A stretch of DNA of 64,000 bases from UBA1715 sp045615765 (lineage in GTDB: Bacteria; Bacteroidota; Bacteroidia; Bacteroidales; UBA1715). Position numbers and translations under genes: made by a program. Below the pieces are notes generated by a model. That model searched no databases. It was not told where the DNA came from and saw nothing but the letters and a program-made list of their open reading frames with translations. Positions 13,361 through 21,741 of the stretch are shown here, one piece after another. The stretch is taken from assembly GCA_045615765.1 (NCBI GenBank), contig JAZLFM010000010.1, forward strand, positions 62,001 through 126,000, in the 5' to 3' direction. The first letter of the stretch is position 1; each line of letters starts with the position of its first letter.

Positions 13361-14758
13361 TTATTTACACCTAGGTAAATCCTTAATACGAGGGTACAAT
13401 TGTTGGTTATAAATGGTATCATATTTACGAACATAAGGAAGCGCATACTTCTGCCAAATGTCCATTTCTTCCTTTTCGGACCTAAAAACTCCTGAATCCT
13501 TTAACGGAATCCAAATATCATAGGTTATTTTCACAGCCAAATCATAATAACGATTATCTGCCGTCTCCCAACAAACATATTTATTTGTCATCAAACTGTC
13601 AATATATGGTTTATACAAACTATCTATCGCAGTCTTAAAACTTTCCAAATCAAAGCCCACAGTTTTTTCAACTGATGAACTTTTTTGTTCGGTAATTATT
13701 GCATGAACAGATGCACTATCACTTGATATTTTAACAGGAACAGATTTAATAACTTGCTCTTCTGACTCGTAATTTTCCACAACCGTTTTTCGAACAGAAG
13801 TACTATCATTTGATATTTTAACAGGAATAGATTCAACAAATTGCTCTTCTGACTCGTAATTTTCCACAACCGTTTTTCGAACAGAAGTACTATCATTTGA
13901 CACTTCATTATTGTTAACATATTCAACAGTAGATACTGATGGTCGAAGTACAGTTTCTGTTTTTTTTAACATAAAAAAACAAAATAGAACAATCATAAAC
14001 ACAAGAAGTCCAGAAACTATTCTTTTCAACCAATACAAACGTATTTGTCGTTGTATTTCAATAGCAGAGCCATAACGTTTTTCCCGATTTTCTGCAGTAC
14101 ATTTTTTTGTAACACCTCTATAGCAATACGGGAAGACATCTCCCATTATTTTTCCGAAAGAATATAAATCGCTTCGGCAATCAAGCACAACGCCTTCTTG
14201 CAGTTGTTCCGGAGCAATATAGTTCGCACTGCCGGCAGGTTGCTTTAGAATTGCATGGCTATCACTATCGGCCAAACCAAAATCAATAATTTTAACATGA
14301 TTTCCATTACGGGAAACAAGTATATTGCTTGGTTTTAAATCTCTATGTATTATTTGTTTTGAATGAATATATTGCAACGCATCAAGCAATTCATTCACCA
14401 CAGCAATACGAATATGCGAAGACGGATTAAATTGAAGAAATTCTTGCAAAGTGTATCCTTCAACATATTCCATCACAATACATTTTCCAATTTTCGAATC
14501 ATTTTCAAAGGAGAATGTGCTTACAATATTTGGATGATTCAGCTGCGATGTCAGTTCGTACTCTTTAAAAAGAAGATTTTGGAAGACTGTTTTTGAAACA
14601 TTTTCTGCATTAAGCCCTTTCAATATAAACCATCGTCCTTGGCGTTTTGCTTTATACAAGCAATTAATTCCACGACATGAGATCTCTATATACTCAGAGA
14701 AAGTAGCTGATATAGGTTCTGTATCTTGCAGTATTATTCCAGAAGTTGACGTATCCAT
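13361..14758 (-). CDS. Transmembrane Ser/Thr protein kinase
   Basis: The 465-residue protein has a cytoplasmic kinase domain (about 20-235): ATP lysine K47 (WFILKG), catalytic loop HRDLKPSNIL (138-147), metal-binding DFG (159-161) and APE (182-184). The glycine-rich loop is weak (SCRGINCLYKAK). The C-lobe is short. One membrane helix at 247-264 precedes a predicted periplasmic domain with 29-residue tandem repeats (NDSTSVRKTVVENYESEEQ) and a C-terminal part ending YNQQLYPRIKDLPRCK. Kinases of this type sense envelope signals and phosphorylate partner proteins. It is in the same orientation as the TerB/OmpA operon, with the XRE gene between, so it may regulate or be part of that system (inference). 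Confidence 0.9.
   Translation of the reverse strand: MDTSTSGIILQDTEPISATFSEYIEISCRGINCLYKAKRQGRWFILKGLNAENVSKTVFQNLLFKEYELTSQLNHPNIVSTFSFENDSKIGKCIVMEYVEGYTLQEFLQFNPSSHIRIAVVNELLDALQYIHSKQIIHRDLKPSNILVSRNGNHVKIIDFGLADSDSHAILKQPAGSANYIAPEQLQEGVVLDCRSDLYSFGKIMGDVFPYCYRGVTKKCTAENREKRYGSAIEIQRQIRLYWLKRIVSGLLVFMIVLFCFFMLKKTETVLRPSVSTVEYVNNNEVSNDSTSVRKTVVENYESEEQFVESIPVKISNDSTSVRKTVVENYESEEQVIKSVPVKISSDSASVHAIITEQKSSSVEKTVGFDLESFKTAIDSLYKPYIDSLMTNKYVCWETADNRYYDLAVKITYDIWIPLKDSGVFRSEKEEMDIWQKYALPYVRKYDTIYNQQLYPRIKDLPRCK
13732..13906 (-). repeat. 87-bp tandem repeat inside the kinase gene
   Basis: Two nearly identical 87-bp copies (the mark GCTCTTCTGACTCGTAAT starts at 13756 and again at 13843) encode 29 residues each, with a partial third copy at the protein level (SSDSASV). 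The number of copies can change without breaking the frame, altering the length of the periplasmic linker. Confidence 0.8.
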
Positions 14759-14870
14759 ACTTAATACAAATTTTAAAAAATTGTAATATACACAAGAAAA
14801 AACTATATTTAGCTATGGAACAACCACTATAAAACACTATAATCCTGTAAAATGATTAATTATAAGGATG

Positions 14871-15108
14871 TGCAACTCCTACGGAGTTGTTCTTTTGGGT
14901 GGCGAATATCGTATCTTCTACCAATAGATATCCCCTACGGGGAAATGCGAACCATAAACAAGCTACCAGACCATAAATGTAAATCAGAAATTTATTGCTT
15001 AGCGGTCTAAAATGTATATTATTTTCAGATATAAACATCCCCGTAGGGGATAACTATTGGTAGAATGCAAAATATTATATTCTCTTAAACAACTCCGTTA
15101 GGAGTTGC
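14871..15108. repeat. REP-like composite inverted repeat
   Basis: The stretch between the kinase gene and the helix-turn-helix gene (14759-15189) holds no gene that I can support. Its two ends form an imperfect inverted repeat of about 75 bp. Each arm contains a small palindrome GCAACTCC-TA(A)C-GGAGTTGT, a core CTACCAATAG and a second palindrome TATCCCC-TAC-GGGGA. The centre (about 14947-15034) is AT-rich. A related element with TTGGTAGAA and CATTCC-GTA-GGAATG occurs near 35.7 kb. Confidence 0.75.
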
Positions 15109-15189
15109 ACTGTTTTCACCAATAAGATATCAGTAAGAAAATGGCAATATTTTTACATCTACAAGACCAAAGGGAAGAATTGTCTTCAT

Positions 15190-15762
15190 CTATTTAGTAA
15201 CAACAACTTCCACCAATCCACCTTTTGTACCAAGAGCAAATGGAGTTGGAGGATTGTTCCCTTGAATCAAATTATCGATATACAAAGGTTCATGAGGAAT
15301 AAAAAAAGAGCAATCAAATGTATCGCCTACTTGTAATTTTGAATTTATAGCAGAAACAACACGAAAACGAGTTCCTCCCAAAAACAAAAAGACACATTTT
15401 CTATCAGGTTGCCACGAAACTGTGACTGTTGCACCTTCGCTCAACGAAGAAACCTGAACATGATTTGCAAGAATAAAATCAGAACCTTCTGGTGCTGTTT
15501 CGTGTAAGTTTGCCAGAAAACCATCCCAATGTTCGTAGCCCAAAAATTGCGACAATATATTCAATGTACTTCTACGAGTAACATCTGCTCCTTCTATATA
15601 TCCCCATAAACGTTTTAGAGTTGTAGGACTAATGGTTATATGCATGCGTTTCCAAATAACTCCTACAAGAAACTCAAAATCAGACGGAGTACGAATCAAT
15701 CTATTAACCGATTGTTCTATTTCTGAACGAAGCATAAGTATTTCCGGCGAATTTTTTGTCAT
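15190..15762 (-). CDS. Bacteroidetes helix-turn-helix-like protein with C-terminal beta domain
   Basis: The 190-residue protein has an N-terminal domain (about 1-85) with the pattern ISPTTLKRLWGYIEG, then TRRSTLNILSQFLGYEHWDGF. This is common in this phylum and reads as a DNA-binding-like helical domain followed by a W-x-x-F motif. The C-terminal half (about 95-190) is beta-rich (VQVSSLSEGATVTVSWQPDR; FRVVSAINSKLQVGDTFDCS). It has no signal peptide or membrane helix. Function unknown; transcriptional regulation is plausible. It is separated from the kinase by a REP-like element and is divergent from the MATE gene. Confidence 0.65.
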   Translation of the reverse strand: MTKNSPEILMLRSEIEQSVNRLIRTPSDFEFLVGVIWKRMHITISPTTLKRLWGYIEGADVTRRSTLNILSQFLGYEHWDGFLANLHETAPEGSDFILANHVQVSSLSEGATVTVSWQPDRKCVFLFLGGTRFRVVSAINSKLQVGDTFDCSFFIPHEPLYIDNLIQGNNPPTPFALGTKGGLVEVVVTK

Positions 15763-15841
15763 TGTTCTATTTTTTACAAAATTAACGATTTTTCATCTAT
15801 GCACTTTAGTTCTTAATGGTCCTTTTCTACAAGATTATATT

Positions 15842-15873
15842 TTTGTTTTTCTACCAGTCTTATTCTACTTTTG
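15842..15873 (+). promoter_or_regulatory. Promoter of the MATE operon (TTTG-N20-TACTTTTG)
   Basis: TTTG at 15842-15845 and TACTTTTG at 15866-15873 match the Bacteroidetes consensus. The ATG at 15894 lies about 20 bases downstream, which is why the longer frame from 15816 is rejected. Confidence 0.7.
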
Positions 15874-15893
15874 CCGTACAAAAATTCAAAACT

Positions 15894-17234
15894 ATGAACG
15901 ACAACAGAGATGCACTTGATTTCTCAAACGAGCCTGTAAAAGACTTGTTTCGGAAAATGTTTTTCCCCACGCTTGTCGGAATGGTTTCAATGGTTATTCT
16001 AAATCTTACCGACGGTGCTTTCGTTGGACATGGTGTTGGCAGCGATGCTTTGGCTGCGATAAATATTGTTGCACCTATTTTTTTAATTACTGGAGGTCTT
16101 GGTCTAATGTTCGGCATAGGCAGCAGCGTAGTTGCCAGCATTCACCTCTCAAAAGGCAACAGTCACGCAGCAAACCTAAACATAACTCAAGGAGTTTTGG
16201 CTAGTATTTTCGTCGGGTTCATTTTGGGAGCTATTTTTCTATTATTTCCTGAAAAAATCTGTATGCTTTTCGGTAGTTCCGAAGCTCTTATTCCGCTTGC
16301 CTGTTCATATATGAAATGGATTGCTCTTCTTACGCCATTCAATATGTTTGGAATGACCGGAATGTTCATGGTTCGCCTTGACGGCCATCCACGTTTTGCT
16401 GGAATAATGAATAGTGCTTGTGCTTTTCTAAACATCATTCTCGACTACATTCTTATATTCCCTTATCAAATGGGGATAGAAGGAGCTGCCATTGCATCTT
16501 TTGTAGCTTTTGCTTTGGGAAATATTCCGTTGTCGATTTTTTTATTCACCCAAACGTCAAGCGTACATTTTTGCAGAATAAAACTCTCAAAAACAAGCCT
16601 TTACCTATCTGCACGGAATATTGCTTATCAAATAAAAATCGGTGCCTCGGCACTACTTGGTGAACTTGCCATTGCGTCTATTATGATTGTAGGCAACTAT
16701 GTATTTATGCACTACTTAGGCGAAGATGGTGTTGCTGCATATTCTGTAGGATGCTATTGTCTTCCTATTGTTTTTATGATAGGGAATGCCATAATTCAAA
16801 GTGTACAACCAATATTGAGTTTTGCTCATGGAAGCAATAATACACAACGACTTATGGAAGCAAAAAAGATAGCATTACAAACAACCACAATTGTTGGATT
16901 TAGTGGAATGATTTTGCTTTATTTAGGCTCGGGAACAATAGCATCAGGTTTTCTTGACAGCGAATGCAATGCATACGAGTTATGTAAAAATGGTCTTGAA
17001 TATTTTTCTCCAGCATTTCTTTTCATTGCCATAAACATAGTCCTAATAGGCTATCTACAAAGTATAGAAGAAGCAAAAGCAGCTACAATCTTTACCTTAC
17101 TGCGTGGCTTTATATTTTCAATACCTTGTTTTATTCTTTTGCCTAAAATCATTGGAACAAGCGGACTTTGGCTCTCGCTTCCATTGGCAGAATGTGTAAC
17201 GATGGTATTACTTATAATCAAACGGAAAAAATAA
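15894..17234 (+). CDS. MATE-family efflux transporter
   Basis: The 446-residue inner-membrane protein has about twelve helices in two MatE halves (first half starting FFPTLVGMVSMVILNLTDGA with VGHGVGSDALAAINIVAPIF; second half starting IGASALLGELAIASIMIVGN). These transporters export cationic drugs or metabolites using Na+ or H+ gradients; the substrate cannot be told from sequence. The gene is first in a rightward run with yjbQ-like (one-base gap), HAD, a small gene and DUF1294. Confidence 0.95.
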   Translation: MNDNRDALDFSNEPVKDLFRKMFFPTLVGMVSMVILNLTDGAFVGHGVGSDALAAINIVAPIFLITGGLGLMFGIGSSVVASIHLSKGNSHAANLNITQGVLASIFVGFILGAIFLLFPEKICMLFGSSEALIPLACSYMKWIALLTPFNMFGMTGMFMVRLDGHPRFAGIMNSACAFLNIILDYILIFPYQMGIEGAAIASFVAFALGNIPLSIFLFTQTSSVHFCRIKLSKTSLYLSARNIAYQIKIGASALLGELAIASIMIVGNYVFMHYLGEDGVAAYSVGCYCLPIVFMIGNAIIQSVQPILSFAHGSNNTQRLMEAKKIALQTTTIVGFSGMILLYLGSGTIASGFLDSECNAYELCKNGLEYFSPAFLFIAINIVLIGYLQSIEEAKAATIFTLLRGFIFSIPCFILLPKIIGTSGLWLSLPLAECVTMVLLIIKRKK

Positions 17235-17235
17235 T

Positions 17236-17649
17236 ATGATTGAACAAATTGAATTCACACTTCAAGAGAAAAGACGCGGTTGTCATCTTGTAACAAACGA
17301 GATTATAGCACAGATTTCTCATTTGCTACCTAAAACAGGATTACTCCACTTATTTGTTAAACATACATCTTGTGCTCTTTCGATTAATGAAAATGCCGAT
17401 CCTGACGTTCGTAGCGACATGGAAAAGATTCTCAATCATATTGTTACAGAAAACGAGCCCTATTATGATCATACACTTGAAGGTTCCGACGATATGCCTG
17501 CTCATGCAAAAAGTAGTTTATTTGGCGTAAGCCTAACCATTCCTATAACAAACGCACGACTGAATTTAGGCACCTGGCAAGGTATTTATCTCTGTGAATT
17601 CCGAAATTACGGAGGACCTCGAAAAATAGTTGCAACCATTTACTCTTAA
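17236..17649 (+). CDS. YjbQ-family protein (UPF0047)
   Basis: The 137-residue protein has the family hallmarks: LFVKHTSCALSINENADPDV, YYDHTLEGSDDMPAHAKSSL and LGTWQGIYLCEFRNYGGPRK. The conserved His, Glu and Asp cluster suggests an enzyme; members have been linked to weak thiamine-phosphate synthase activity, but the physiological role is unsettled. Full length for the family. It starts one base after the MATE stop. Confidence 0.95.
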   Translation: MIEQIEFTLQEKRRGCHLVTNEIIAQISHLLPKTGLLHLFVKHTSCALSINENADPDVRSDMEKILNHIVTENEPYYDHTLEGSDDMPAHAKSSLFGVSLTIPITNARLNLGTWQGIYLCEFRNYGGPRKIVATIYS

Positions 17650-17655
17650 CTGACT

Positions 17656-18480
17656 ATGAAAACAAATATTACATACAAAGCTATCGTACTTGATTTAGAC
17701 GGAACGCTTACAAACAGTAAAAAGGAAATCACACCACGTACAAAACAAGCGTTAATGAGAGCTCAAGAAAAGGGTGTACGTGTTATTTTGGCATCAGGAC
17801 GACCAACACATGGAATCAGACACGTTGCCGAAGAGCTTGAAATCAAAAAATATGATGGCTATGTCTTATCATTCAATGGTGGAACAATCACTCATTGGCC
17901 TACAAAAGAGGTAATATTTGACCAAAAACTAGATCCTTCATTTGTTCCCGAGCTTTATAAAGCAGCCAAGGACAATAATTTTGAAATACTTACTCCACAA
18001 GGAGAAAGCATTGCGTCATCAAATATTCAAGATTCATACGTACAACACGAGGCTTTCATAAACAAACTATCGCTTATTCAATACGATGACTTTTTAAACC
18101 AAGTGCAACATCCTATCAATAAATGTCTTATTGTTGGAGACCCTACTCGACTTGCCGTTTTGGAGAAAAATCTCGCAAAACAAATGGAAGGTCGTATGAA
18201 TATCTATAGATCTGCGGAATTCTTCTTGGAATGCGTACCGCTAGGAATAGACAAAGCTGCTTCGCTAGACAGACTTTTTTCAAAATTAGGCATCAAAAAA
18301 GAAGAAGTTATTGCTTGTGGCGATGGTCATAACGACATTTCAATGATACAATACGCAGGACTTGGCGTTGCAATGGCTAACGCCGATGATGAAGTGAAAA
18401 GCCAAGCAAATTTCATAACTCTTTCTAACGAAGAAGATGGTGTTGCATCTGTTGTTGAACAATTTATTCTAAACAAATGA
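17656..18480 (+). CDS. Cof-type HAD-superfamily phosphatase
   Basis: The 274-residue protein begins with the HAD nucleophile motif LDLDGTLTNS (D13, D15) and ends with GDGHNDISM, the metal-binding motif IV, preceded by the lysine in LGIDKAASL. A C2B cap lies between. It probably dephosphorylates a sugar phosphate or related small metabolite in the cytoplasm; the substrate is not predictable. It overlaps the next small gene by four bases (ATGA). Confidence 0.95.
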   Translation: MKTNITYKAIVLDLDGTLTNSKKEITPRTKQALMRAQEKGVRVILASGRPTHGIRHVAEELEIKKYDGYVLSFNGGTITHWPTKEVIFDQKLDPSFVPELYKAAKDNNFEILTPQGESIASSNIQDSYVQHEAFINKLSLIQYDDFLNQVQHPINKCLIVGDPTRLAVLEKNLAKQMEGRMNIYRSAEFFLECVPLGIDKAASLDRLFSKLGIKKEEVIACGDGHNDISMIQYAGLGVAMANADDEVKSQANFITLSNEEDGVASVVEQFILNK

Positions 18481-18680
18481 CCGGAAAACAGCAAACTCTC
18501 TATGCTTTAATGGAAAACCAAGGATATAGTTATGGTTTTATCACAACAGCCATACGCATTCTTGGGCAATCAAAGGAAGCCCTTGACGATATGTTACTTT
18601 TTATCTACGACAATCGTCCTACTGAAAATCAATGTATTGAACATTTAGCAGAAATCTGCAGCAACGAAGGATTACAATAA
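18477..18680 (+). CDS. Small conserved-looking protein, unknown
   Basis: The 67-residue protein MTGKQQTLYALMENQGYSYG is soluble and helical, without a recognised motif. Its ATG overlaps the stop of the HAD gene by four bases, and its stop abuts the ATG of the DUF1294 gene, so it is translated as part of the operon. This tight coupling is the main evidence that it is real. Confidence 0.7.
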   Translation: MTGKQQTLYALMENQGYSYGFITTAIRILGQSKEALDDMLLFIYDNRPTENQCIEHLAEICSNEGLQ

Positions 18681-18962
18681 ATGGGAACTCTTTTTTTATA
18701 TTACATCTTAGTAATTTCTGCCATAACATTTATTGTGTATGGTATAGACAAATACAAAGCAAAACAGCAACAATGGAGAATTCCAGAGAAGACACTTATT
18801 ATGCTTGCAATAATTGGAGGTTCTATCGGTGCTTTAGCGGCAATGCGTATATTCCGCCACAAAACACTACATACTAAATTTCGATTGGGAGTACCTTGTA
18901 TTCTTATTATACAAATTGTGTGTCTGTATTATCTACAACAACAAGGATTACTCTTGCAATAA
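18681..18962 (+). CDS. DUF1294 membrane protein
   Basis: The 93-residue protein has three hydrophobic helices and the family motif FIVYGIDKYKAKQQQWRIPE, followed by GGSIGALAAMRIFRHKTLHTKF. Family members are small inner-membrane proteins without known function. Its last 15 bases overlap the end of the convergent SPOR gene. Confidence 0.92.
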   Translation: MGTLFLYYILVISAITFIVYGIDKYKAKQQQWRIPEKTLIMLAIIGGSIGALAAMRIFRHKTLHTKFRLGVPCILIIQIVCLYYLQQQGLLLQ

Positions 18963-19406
18963 CTTATCTAAATCAGATAACTCTTCCTCGCTTTGTAACG
19001 CAGGGAAATTAATTTTATCTGTTATAAGATACGACACAGGGAAATCAACTAATAACTTCTTGTACAAAGCATAAGCCTCGTCTTTTGTACGGAAATCACC
19101 TACACGGATTTTGAAAAAAGGAGGTTGATAGATTAGATATGCACCAATATCAGGATACTTTGACAAAAATAGTTTTCTCTTATTTTGCGCTTCTGTTCTT
19201 GAATTTGTACCCGAAGAGTTATAAATCTGTACACGCCACCCTGTCATTGTGCCATTTTGTTCCTTAGCCAATGCTTTATGTGTGTTCAACAATTCCTGAA
19301 TACGACTATCCTGAGTAATTGTGATTACTCCATACTGAGTAGAATCTATTTGGGCAAATGCACCAAACGACATCAACACACACAATATAATCAGTATTCT
19401 TTTCAT
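18948..19406 (-). CDS. Exported SPOR-domain protein
   Basis: The 152-residue protein has a signal peptide (MKRILIILCVLMSFGAFAQ) and a SPOR domain at about 58-135 (WRVQIYNSSGTNSRTEAQNK; PFFKIRVGDFRTKDEAYALY). SPOR domains bind glycan strands lacking stem peptides at division sites. It has its own promoter and overlaps the convergent DUF1294 gene by 15 bases. Confidence 0.92.
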   Translation of the reverse strand: MKRILIILCVLMSFGAFAQIDSTQYGVITITQDSRIQELLNTHKALAKEQNGTMTGWRVQIYNSSGTNSRTEAQNKRKLFLSKYPDIGAYLIYQPPFFKIRVGDFRTKDEAYALYKKLLVDFPVSYLITDKINFPALQSEEELSDLDKLLQE

Positions 19407-19420
19407 CGTTATTCTTTTTG

Positions 19421-19450
19421 CAAAAATATGATTTTAGCAATACACCACAA
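19421..19450 (-). promoter_or_regulatory. Promoter of the SPOR gene (TTG-N19-TATTTTTG)
   Basis: On the minus strand TTG (19448-19450) and TATTTTTG (19421-19428) fit the Bacteroidetes consensus, 14 bases before the ATG at 19406. Confidence 0.65.
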
Positions 19451-20524
19451 TCAGTTAGCCTTTTTTTTCACCAACAATTGTTTGTCAATATACACTTTAT
19501 CCAATCCAAGAATATTCAAATGATTGGTACATAGATTTTTAACATAAGTACGCGTAATGTTATAATGCCGCTGTGCACCATATAAAGTTATACCATTTGC
19601 ATCGGAAATTTCATACTCCATATCTTTGGGAAATCTTGCTACAATCGAAGGAACCTTTTCTCCTGGAACAAGTAAAATGGCATCAATTTCGTTGTTTACA
19701 AACAAATCAACTTCGTCATCTAAGGTTTTTACTTTTGTTATTTGAACGGTATCAAGATAAGGCAAAACGCAATTTTTCTCGTCTTTCCCAAAATAGTATT
19801 TACTTTTTATAAATCGGAATTCTACACTATCATGTTCATAATAAAACGGACCAACATTAACAGTTGATTCCATTCCATATTTTTCTACAGCCTCATGAGG
19901 AATTATTGAAGCAGCCGGATAGGCAAGATTTTTCAAGAAATGTGCCGACGGTTTATCAAGTGTAACCGATAAGGTGTAGTCATCTATGACTTTTATTCCA
20001 GCAATACGACTAGTATCTCGCTGTGCGTCAGTCATTGAAAAATATTCTTTTGCGCCTTGAATACGATATACCGTATTGGTAAAATTTGCCGTACTATAAT
20101 TCGGATTTGCAAGTAAATGAAAGGTATATTTCACATCGTATGCTGTGACATTCCTTGTCATAGAGCGCCCAAAACAGTCGTCCTTATTGAAACGTGCAGT
20201 AGAATCTAGGTAGAAAGTATAAACCAAACCAGAATTATCGACTTCCCAATTACGACAGACGGAATTTTCGACCTCAACAGTAACAGGGTTTATCTTAAAT
20301 AATCCAGTATAGAACATACTAGCAAAACATTTTTCCAATTCACTGCCTATTGTTGGAGGGAAAATATAGTCATCGAAAGTATAGCGAAACACTGCAAGAC
20401 GAAGTGTTCCTCCACTTTTCTCACTTTCCTGTCTTTTTGCCGTATTTGAGCAAGAAACCAGAATAAATAGGGAAAGAAAAACAAACAAAATATTCCTACA
20501 ACTATATGTTTTGGAAAACTGCAT
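19451..20524 (-). CDS. Shortened family 5 periplasmic substrate-binding lipoprotein
   Basis: The 357-residue protein has a lipoprotein signal (LFVFLSLFILVSCSNT) and matches the first part of oligopeptide/nickel-type binding proteins (SBP_bac_5): GGTLRLAVFRYTFDDYIFPP, ENSVCRNWEVDNSGLVYTFY, VTAYDVKYTFHLLANP, IIPHEAVEKYG. Complete members have about 500 residues; here the protein ends soon after the hinge, in a Lys-rich end (VDKQLL-like then VKKKAN), and the second lobe is missing. No permease or ATPase gene is adjacent. Its start overlaps the end of the preceding gene by 23 bases. It may be a decayed or specialised binding protein. Confidence 0.82.
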   Translation of the reverse strand: MQFSKTYSCRNILFVFLSLFILVSCSNTAKRQESEKSGGTLRLAVFRYTFDDYIFPPTIGSELEKCFASMFYTGLFKINPVTVEVENSVCRNWEVDNSGLVYTFYLDSTARFNKDDCFGRSMTRNVTAYDVKYTFHLLANPNYSTANFTNTVYRIQGAKEYFSMTDAQRDTSRIAGIKVIDDYTLSVTLDKPSAHFLKNLAYPAASIIPHEAVEKYGMESTVNVGPFYYEHDSVEFRFIKSKYYFGKDEKNCVLPYLDTVQITKVKTLDDEVDLFVNNEIDAILLVPGEKVPSIVARFPKDMEYEISDANGITLYGAQRHYNITRTYVKNLCTNHLNILGLDKVYIDKQLLVKKKAN

Positions 20525-20948
20525 TATAATCTATCAGTTGTTGTTTTTTTGTAATATTTGTTGATGAAATTTTCTGTATAAAAGTAATTTCCGAACAGCT
20601 ACGCAATTTCTTTTGTAGCCATCGCATTTGCGCTTCCGAGAAAACAGGAGAAATTTTTATAAAGAACGTTACCGTTCGTAAAAACATAAATAGCGGGCCT
20701 TCTTCTGTCTTATTATCCACCACCGAAACTGCATATCGTTTTTCTTCATCGAAATAAGAGAAGACAACAGGATCTGTTTCTCGACCATTTATCATTAAAG
20801 GTCCTATATTTTTCCTTTGCAAGTCAATTTCAAACAAACGATTCAACAAGGCACAAAACTTATAATCCGGCAAAACAGTTCCTATAGCAAACACTTCAAA
20901 AAGGTCGCCTTGCGGATTATGTTTTATGGTTACTTGTTTTTTTATCAT
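20502..20948 (-). CDS. IPExxxVDY-family-like protein
   Basis: The 148-residue protein has the features of a small Bacteroidetes family: an early GTVLPDYKFCALLNRLF segment and a C-terminal L-I-D-Y-N-A motif (family: I-P-E-x-x-x-V-D-Y). Soluble, no catalytic motif, unknown function. It begins at the last base of the alpha/beta hydrolase gene and overlaps the next gene by 23 bases, suggesting translational coupling. Confidence 0.6.
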   Translation of the reverse strand: MIKKQVTIKHNPQGDLFEVFAIGTVLPDYKFCALLNRLFEIDLQRKNIGPLMINGRETDPVVFSYFDEEKRYAVSVVDNKTEEGPLFMFLRTVTFFIKISPVFSEAQMRWLQKKLRSCSEITFIQKISSTNITKKQQLIDYNAVFQNI

Positions 20949-21679
20949 TATTTAAAATCTTTTAAGAAAAACAGAAGACTCAGCCAAAATGACTCATTAC
21001 CTTCGGATTCCCACCACAACGATTTCGCTCCATGTTCTTTTGTGTTTTTTTCTGGGCGGAACACAACTTTTTTCTGTGTAGCAACATTCTTAACTATAGC
21101 CGACACATACGAATACTCAGTACGATTGCACGCAACATACATCGGTGTTTTTAGATTTTTCACATACTCCGACATATTCATATCCGCAAAAAATTCCCCA
21201 GGACTATAAGCAATCACAGCCTTAAACAACGAACTACTATCTGTTGCAACTTTCAAACATAAAGAAGCCGAAAACGAACTACCAAAAATGAATAATTCTG
21301 CATTTGGATTTAAAGAACGTACATAATTGATAGTAGCAAGAATATCTTTTTCGCATTCGGTCATAGAAACAGCGAAATCGCCTGATTTTGCCAACATAGC
21401 CGTTTCATTATTAATGAAATTCACCTCGTTGCCATATCTCAAATCAACAGCGACACAGTTGAAGTCCAATTTCACCAATCGTTTTGCTATTTGTTGAAAC
21501 TCGCCCCTACTGCCATCCTCCTGATGAAACAAAAGCATATATTTATTCGACGGCTCAAATGTTTCGTACACATCAGCAGTAATCGAAAGTCCATCAGATG
21601 CAGAAAACGACACAATCTCTTGTCCCCACATAGTGAAAGCAAAACACAGGCACATTATGATTGCATAAAGTTTCTTCAT
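20948..21679 (-). CDS. Exported alpha/beta hydrolase
   Basis: The 243-residue protein starts MKKLYAIIMCLCFAFTMWGQ, a signal peptide, so it acts in the periplasm. The fold shows MLLFHQEDGSRGEFQQIAK (oxyanion strand), nucleophile elbow FGSSFSAS and a likely catalytic His in TKEHGAKSLW near the end. The acid is less clear. The substrate is unknown; an esterase or peptidase-like role is possible. An in-frame ATG at 21709 is rejected because it would read through the terminator of the atp genes. Confidence 0.88.
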   Translation of the reverse strand: MKKLYAIIMCLCFAFTMWGQEIVSFSASDGLSITADVYETFEPSNKYMLLFHQEDGSRGEFQQIAKRLVKLDFNCVAVDLRYGNEVNFINNETAMLAKSGDFAVSMTECEKDILATINYVRSLNPNAELFIFGSSFSASLCLKVATDSSSLFKAVIAYSPGEFFADMNMSEYVKNLKTPMYVACNRTEYSYVSAIVKNVATQKKVVFRPEKNTKEHGAKSLWWESEGNESFWLSLLFFLKDFK

Positions 21680-21690
21680 ACTTATAATAC

Positions 21691-21723
21691 TAAAAAAGCC
21701 ACTAATCACATAGTGGCTTTTTA
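21691..21723 (-). terminator. Rho-independent terminator of the atpDC operon
   Basis: The perfect stem AAAAAGCCACTA / TAGTGGCTTTTT with a six-base loop lies 19 bases past the atpC stop. The symmetrical A and T tracts would allow bidirectional action. Confidence 0.88.
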
Positions 21724-21741
21724 ACTGAGTCCAAATGTATA

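Noticed and set aside
13696..13926. 76-codon leftward frame within the kinase gene
   Set aside because: It is the 87-bp tandem repeat read in another frame of the kinase gene.
5895..14758. Whole accessory region as a prophage or conjugative element
   Set aside because: No integrase, terminase, capsid, relaxase or tra gene is present, and no attachment-site repeat at its ends was found.
14856..15038. 60-codon leftward frame between the kinase and the helix-turn-helix gene
   Set aside because: It is made by the REP-like inverted repeat and includes its palindromes.
15816..15893. Longer start of the MATE gene at 15816
   Set aside because: The promoter lies inside this stretch and the added residues do not fit the family.
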